Below are positions 60,832-64,000 of a DNA stretch of 64,000 nucleotides, in pieces. A program made the position numbers and the translations under genes. The first letter of the stretch is position 1. Each line of letters begins with the position of its first letter. The notes under the pieces were generated by a model. That model worked only from the letters and a program-made list of their open reading frames with translations, made no database searches and was not told the DNA's origin. The stretch is taken from positions 3,122,041-3,186,040 of the forward strand of contig NZ_WSNW01000001.1 in the NCBI RefSeq assembly GCF_009767585.1, in the 5' to 3' direction. Source of the stretch: Coprobacillus cateniformis. GTDB lineage: Bacteria > Bacillota_I > Bacilli_A > Erysipelotrichales > Coprobacillaceae.

Positions 60832-62127
60832 ATGAAACGTGCAGTGGTATTAGCTGGTGGCGGATCTAAAGGTGCTTATGAAGCTGGTTTCATGAAAGCA
60901 CTTAGTGAGTTGGGTATTGATTACCAAATTGTGACAGGAACATCAATAGGGGCAATGAATGGATGTTTATTAGCTCAACAAGATTTAGAGGCTTTGGAAA
61001 AACTTTGGAACCATATAGATATTTCTCAAGTCTTTGCTGGTGGCTTTCAACCAGATTTTCAATTTGATTTAGATACTATGTTAAATCAATCTAACTTAAT
61101 TATTTCTTTTTTTAAGAAATATATAAAAGAAAAAGGGGCTGATATTACACCATTAAAGGAACTTATTCGAAGTTTGTTAAAAGAAGAACAACTCTTATCA
61201 TCACCAATTGATTTTGGCTTGTGTACAGTTCATTATCCATCATTAAAACCATTATTCATTACCAAAGAAGAAATGAACAAACAATATATATTTGATTATC
61301 TCATTGCAAGTGCATCATGTTTTCCAGTTTTTCCAATTCATTCAATTCAAAACGAAGACTTTATAGATGGTGGTTATTATGATAATGTTCCAATTGACCT
61401 CGCTTTTGATATGGGTGCTGATGAGATTATTGTTGTGGATATGAATAGTAAAGAAGCAACTCATAAACATTATGTCAATCGTCCTCATATCACATATACA
61501 ATGCCTTATGTGGATTTAGGTGGATTCATGGACTTTAGTCGTGAAGCATTAGATAGAAATAAACGTTTGGGTTATCAAACAGCCATGAAATGTTTTGGTG
61601 ATTACTTGGGGGTAAAATATACATTTCAGCAGTTTGAATCACCTTTGTTTCATGTTTTTTATAAAGATATTCTTTATTTAGAACGTTATATGCGTAAAAT
61701 GTTTAGAAGTGATACAGGTGGTAATCTTGTTTATAGATTCATGGAGGCTCATAAGGATCAGCCTTTAAGTGAAAATGATTATTTATTTGTAGCTTTAGAC
61801 TGGACATTAGAACTTGTAGGGCGTGATCCAAGTTATGTTTATCAGTTTGATTTGGTGGTTCAAGATTTGTTAAAGGATTTTGAAAAATACACAAATCCAG
61901 AATATCAAATGGTATCATTACGTTCAACAGATGAAATATCTAAAACATTAAAGAATATTAATAAGTTAGGTGTTGTAGGACGTTTGTTGCATGGTATGCT
62001 GTATCCTGCAGAAGAGAAGGTCGATGTTGAGAAATTTCTTACATTATTTTCTAAAGAAGTCATTATCGCTAGGCTTCTGTTTATGTTATATAATGAAAAA
62101 AGAGATGAGACTTCAGTTGAAAACTGA
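60832..62127 (+). CDS. Patatin-like phospholipase
   Basis: 431 residues with the patatin domain in the first 230: oxyanion GGGSKGAYEAGFMKAL, nucleophile Ser in VTGTSIGAMNG and Asp in DGGYYDNVPIDLAFDMGAD. The C-terminal 200 residues are helical and less known. No signal peptide, so cytoplasmic or membrane-surface. Two bases after malQ, same transcript. Confidence 0.92.
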   Translation: MKRAVVLAGGGSKGAYEAGFMKALSELGIDYQIVTGTSIGAMNGCLLAQQDLEALEKLWNHIDISQVFAGGFQPDFQFDLDTMLNQSNLIISFFKKYIKEKGADITPLKELIRSLLKEEQLLSSPIDFGLCTVHYPSLKPLFITKEEMNKQYIFDYLIASASCFPVFPIHSIQNEDFIDGGYYDNVPIDLAFDMGADEIIVVDMNSKEATHKHYVNRPHITYTMPYVDLGGFMDFSREALDRNKRLGYQTAMKCFGDYLGVKYTFQQFESPLFHVFYKDILYLERYMRKMFRSDTGGNLVYRFMEAHKDQPLSENDYLFVALDWTLELVGRDPSYVYQFDLVVQDLLKDFEKYTNPEYQMVSLRSTDEISKTLKNINKLGVVGRLLHGMLYPAEEKVDVEKFLTLFSKEVIIARLLFMLYNEKRDETSVEN

Positions 62128-62146
62128 GTTCTTATCTCTTTTTATA
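62095..62146. terminator. Bidirectional terminator
   Basis: AAAAAGAGAT and ATCTCTTTTT outer arms and TTCAGTT/AACTGAG inner arms, between convergent genes. Confidence 0.88.
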
Positions 62147-62147
62147 A

Positions 62148-62927
62148 TTAAATATATATGTTCTTTTTCGTTTTATCGTATATAATTTTAAGTCCTTTGA
62201 ATGTTAAATCAACATCATAAATATCAATTTCATCAGTTTCGCTTGCAATAATACGTCCTAAACCACCTGTTGAAATGACTTTTAGGTTTTCTCCATATTC
62301 TTCTTTAATCGTTCTAATAATATATTCAGTTTGACCAATATATCCGAAAACAATTCCAGCCTGCATACTTTTAATTGTATTCTTAGCAATAATTTTATTA
62401 GGTTTTTGAATTTCGATTTCTGGCAATTTAGCAGCTTGTGAGGAAAGGGCATTTGTTGATATACCAATACCAGGAGCAGTTGCTCCCCCTATAAACTCAC
62501 CCTTAGCAGTAACAACATCATAAGTTGTTGCTGTTCCAAAATCAATGACCAAACAAGGTCCACCATAAGTATAAAAGGCACCAGCTGCATCTACTAATCG
62601 ATCGGCACCAAGTGTTGAAGGATTGTCAATGCGAATATCAATACCTGTTTTGACACCTGGACCAATAAATATAGGATTCTTATGAAGATATTTTTTAATA
62701 CAGTTGGTAAAAGAATAGTTGATTTTTGGAACGACGCTACTAATAATAATATCCTCGATTTGTTCAACTTCAATTGAAGATGCATTTAAGAAAGATAATA
62801 ACATGAATCCATATTCATCAGATGTTCTTTGAAACTTTGTTGTTAAACGATAATTACCAATTAACTGATCTCGGTCATAAACTCCCATTGTAATATTTGT
62901 ATTACCAATATCGATAGCAACTAACAT
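62148..62927 (-). CDS. coaX: Type III pantothenate kinase
   Basis: First step of CoA synthesis. The 259 residues show MLVAIDIGNTNITMGVYD (phosphate 1), LGADRLVDAAGAFYTYG and VIDFGTATTYDVVTAKGEF, GGATAPGIGIS and VISTGGLGRII. Starts inside the end of coaBC (7-base overlap), so both steps of the pathway are coupled. Confidence 0.96.
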   Translation of the reverse strand: MLVAIDIGNTNITMGVYDRDQLIGNYRLTTKFQRTSDEYGFMLLSFLNASSIEVEQIEDIIISSVVPKINYSFTNCIKKYLHKNPIFIGPGVKTGIDIRIDNPSTLGADRLVDAAGAFYTYGGPCLVIDFGTATTYDVVTAKGEFIGGATAPGIGISTNALSSQAAKLPEIEIQKPNKIIAKNTIKSMQAGIVFGYIGQTEYIIRTIKEEYGENLKVISTGGLGRIIASETDEIDIYDVDLTFKGLKIIYDKTKKNIYI

Positions 62928-64000
62928 AATGATTCCTCCATCTTTTTTAATGTCATTAAAATTTCATAAGCAAGCTCATCCTTAGATAATAATCCATAAT
63001 CTTTCATACTATCTTGAGTTATAAATGTTACAATATTTGTATCCCCTTGAAAGCCAGCACCATCTGTTTTTAAATGATTAGCAACAATCATATCACAATT
63101 CTTTTTCTTCAATTTATCCTGAGCATGTTCAATCAAGTCACTGGTTTCCATTGCAAAACCACATAGAATCTGCTGTGGTAATTTTTTTTGACCTAAATCA
63201 AATAAAATATCTTTATTTTTTATAAGTTCTAAAGTCATTTTATGATCATTTTTCTTGATTTTTTGATCTGCGATATTTTGGCTAGCATAATCTCCAACTG
63301 CGGCTGACATAATGATAAAATCTTGTTGTTTTGAAATCTCATGAATAGCCTGATACATATCATCCGCACTCACAACGTTTATGCAATTGATGCCATATGG
63401 TTTTTTGAGATAAGTAGGGCCACTGACAAGTGTAACATCTGCTCCTAAACAAAAGGCTGCTTTAGCGATGGCATACCCCATCTTGCCACTTGAATGATTT
63501 GTAATATAACGAACGGGGTCAATACTTTCTTGTGTAGGTCCAGCACTCACTAAAATCTTTTTACCTGTTAATGTTTTTTTAGACAAGGCATAATGTATCA
63601 TTTCCATAATATCTTCTTGATCAGCCAGTTTTCCACGTCCTATATCGCCACATGCTAATAAACCACAAGTAGGTTCTACAAACAATACACCAGTCTCTTT
63701 TAAAGATTGCATATTTTTTTGAGTTATAGGATTTTCAAACATGTGAACATTCATAGCAGGCGCAATCAATTTTGGACAAGTTGCTGCTAAGAAAGCACTT
63801 GTTAACATGTTATCTGCCATCCCATAAGCTAATTTGGCAATCGTATGTGCACTTGCTGGAACGACTATAAATAAATCAGCATCTTTGACAATATCAACAT
63901 GTGTAATGATAGCAGGATTCTCATCATCAAAAGTATCAATATAAACTTTTCTTTTTGTAAGTGATTGAATACAAACTGGTGTGATAAATTTTGCAGCACT
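62921..64000 (-). CDS. coaBC: Bifunctional CoaBC (phosphopantothenate-cysteine ligase / phosphopantothenoylcysteine decarboxylase), N-terminus cut
   Basis: The frame is open to the right edge, so the first residues are missing; about 359 residues are present. The decarboxylase part shows VVPASAHTIAKLAYGMADNM, the PxMN motif (APAMNVHMF) and the Cys loop GLLACGDIGRGKL; the ligase part starts near ILVSAGPTQESIDPVRYITN and has MSAAVGDYA and KKKNCDMIVANH. It ends MEESLC, overlapping coaX. Confidence 0.96.
   Translation of the reverse strand, partial: SAAKFITPVCIQSLTKRKVYIDTFDDENPAIITHVDIVKDADLFIVVPASAHTIAKLAYGMADNMLTSAFLAATCPKLIAPAMNVHMFENPITQKNMQSLKETGVLFVEPTCGLLACGDIGRGKLADQEDIMEMIHYALSKKTLTGKKILVSAGPTQESIDPVRYITNHSSGKMGYAIAKAAFCLGADVTLVSGPTYLKKPYGINCINVVSADDMYQAIHEISKQQDFIIMSAAVGDYASQNIADQKIKKNDHKMTLELIKNKDILFDLGQKKLPQQILCGFAMETSDLIEHAQDKLKKKNCDMIVANHLKTDGAGFQGDTNIVTFITQDSMKDYGLLSKDELAYEILMTLKKMEESLC

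Overview
The window is low-GC DNA with dense, mostly co-oriented operons, strong AAGGAGG ribosome binding sites, consensus TTGACA/TATAAT promoters, CIRCE-controlled hrcA-grpE-dnaK-dnaJ, a divergent rpmB/asp23-fakA pair and a CCA-encoded tRNA cluster. This fits a gut-type Bacillota, most like the Erysipelotrichia (Coprobacillus/Thomasclavelia-like). The assignment rests on gene content and order and was not checked by alignment.

Region 1 (1-5.0 kb) is an accessory bacteriocin-like locus. It holds the C-terminus of a HlyD-type export accessory protein, two intact double-glycine-leader peptides that are paralogues with equal predicted 86-residue mature parts, a third decayed peptide gene, an unrecognised 328-residue membrane protein, and a run of small two-helix membrane proteins, most of them broken. 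This is the most unusual part of the window.

Region 2 (5.0-11.7 kb) is the heat-shock operon behind two CIRCE operators, then a membrane-anchored choloylglycine-hydrolase-like protein and a Cys-rich pentapeptide-repeat protein. Region 3 (11.8-24.8 kb) has a 6-phospho-beta-glucosidase, rpmB, asp23-fakA, five genes placed between fakA and recG (AI-2E permease, DUF3298 protein, TraX, HAD hydrolase, AEC carrier), then recG-plsX-rnc and a LysM protein.

Region 4 (24.8-33.7 kb) holds an FMN-binding lipoprotein, nicotinate phosphoribosyltransferase, prephenate dehydrogenase, a complete polyamine uptake operon (cupin-XRE regulator plus potABCD) with repeated operators, and eleven tRNA genes, three of them with anticodon CAT. 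Region 5 (33.7-44.8 kb) holds a BTAD-type regulator next to a large repeat-bearing surface protein, a P-type ATPase, a polysaccharide deacetylase, a second AI-2E permease and a HAD hydrolase.

Region 6 (44.8-64 kb) has citrate synthase, a chimeric wreck of a HAD gene and a PTS EIIC gene, ilvE, a lone PTS EIIB, a DUF969-DUF979-pcp-gamma-glutamylcyclotransferase operon that converges on 5-oxoproline, a nicotinamidase-like hydrolase, an ArsR/metal-ATPase pair with a clear operator, the feo ferrous iron operon, a LUD protein, malQ, a patatin-like phospholipase, and the CoA genes coaX and coaBC (cut by the right edge). No CRISPR array, insertion sequence, prophage or rRNA gene was seen.
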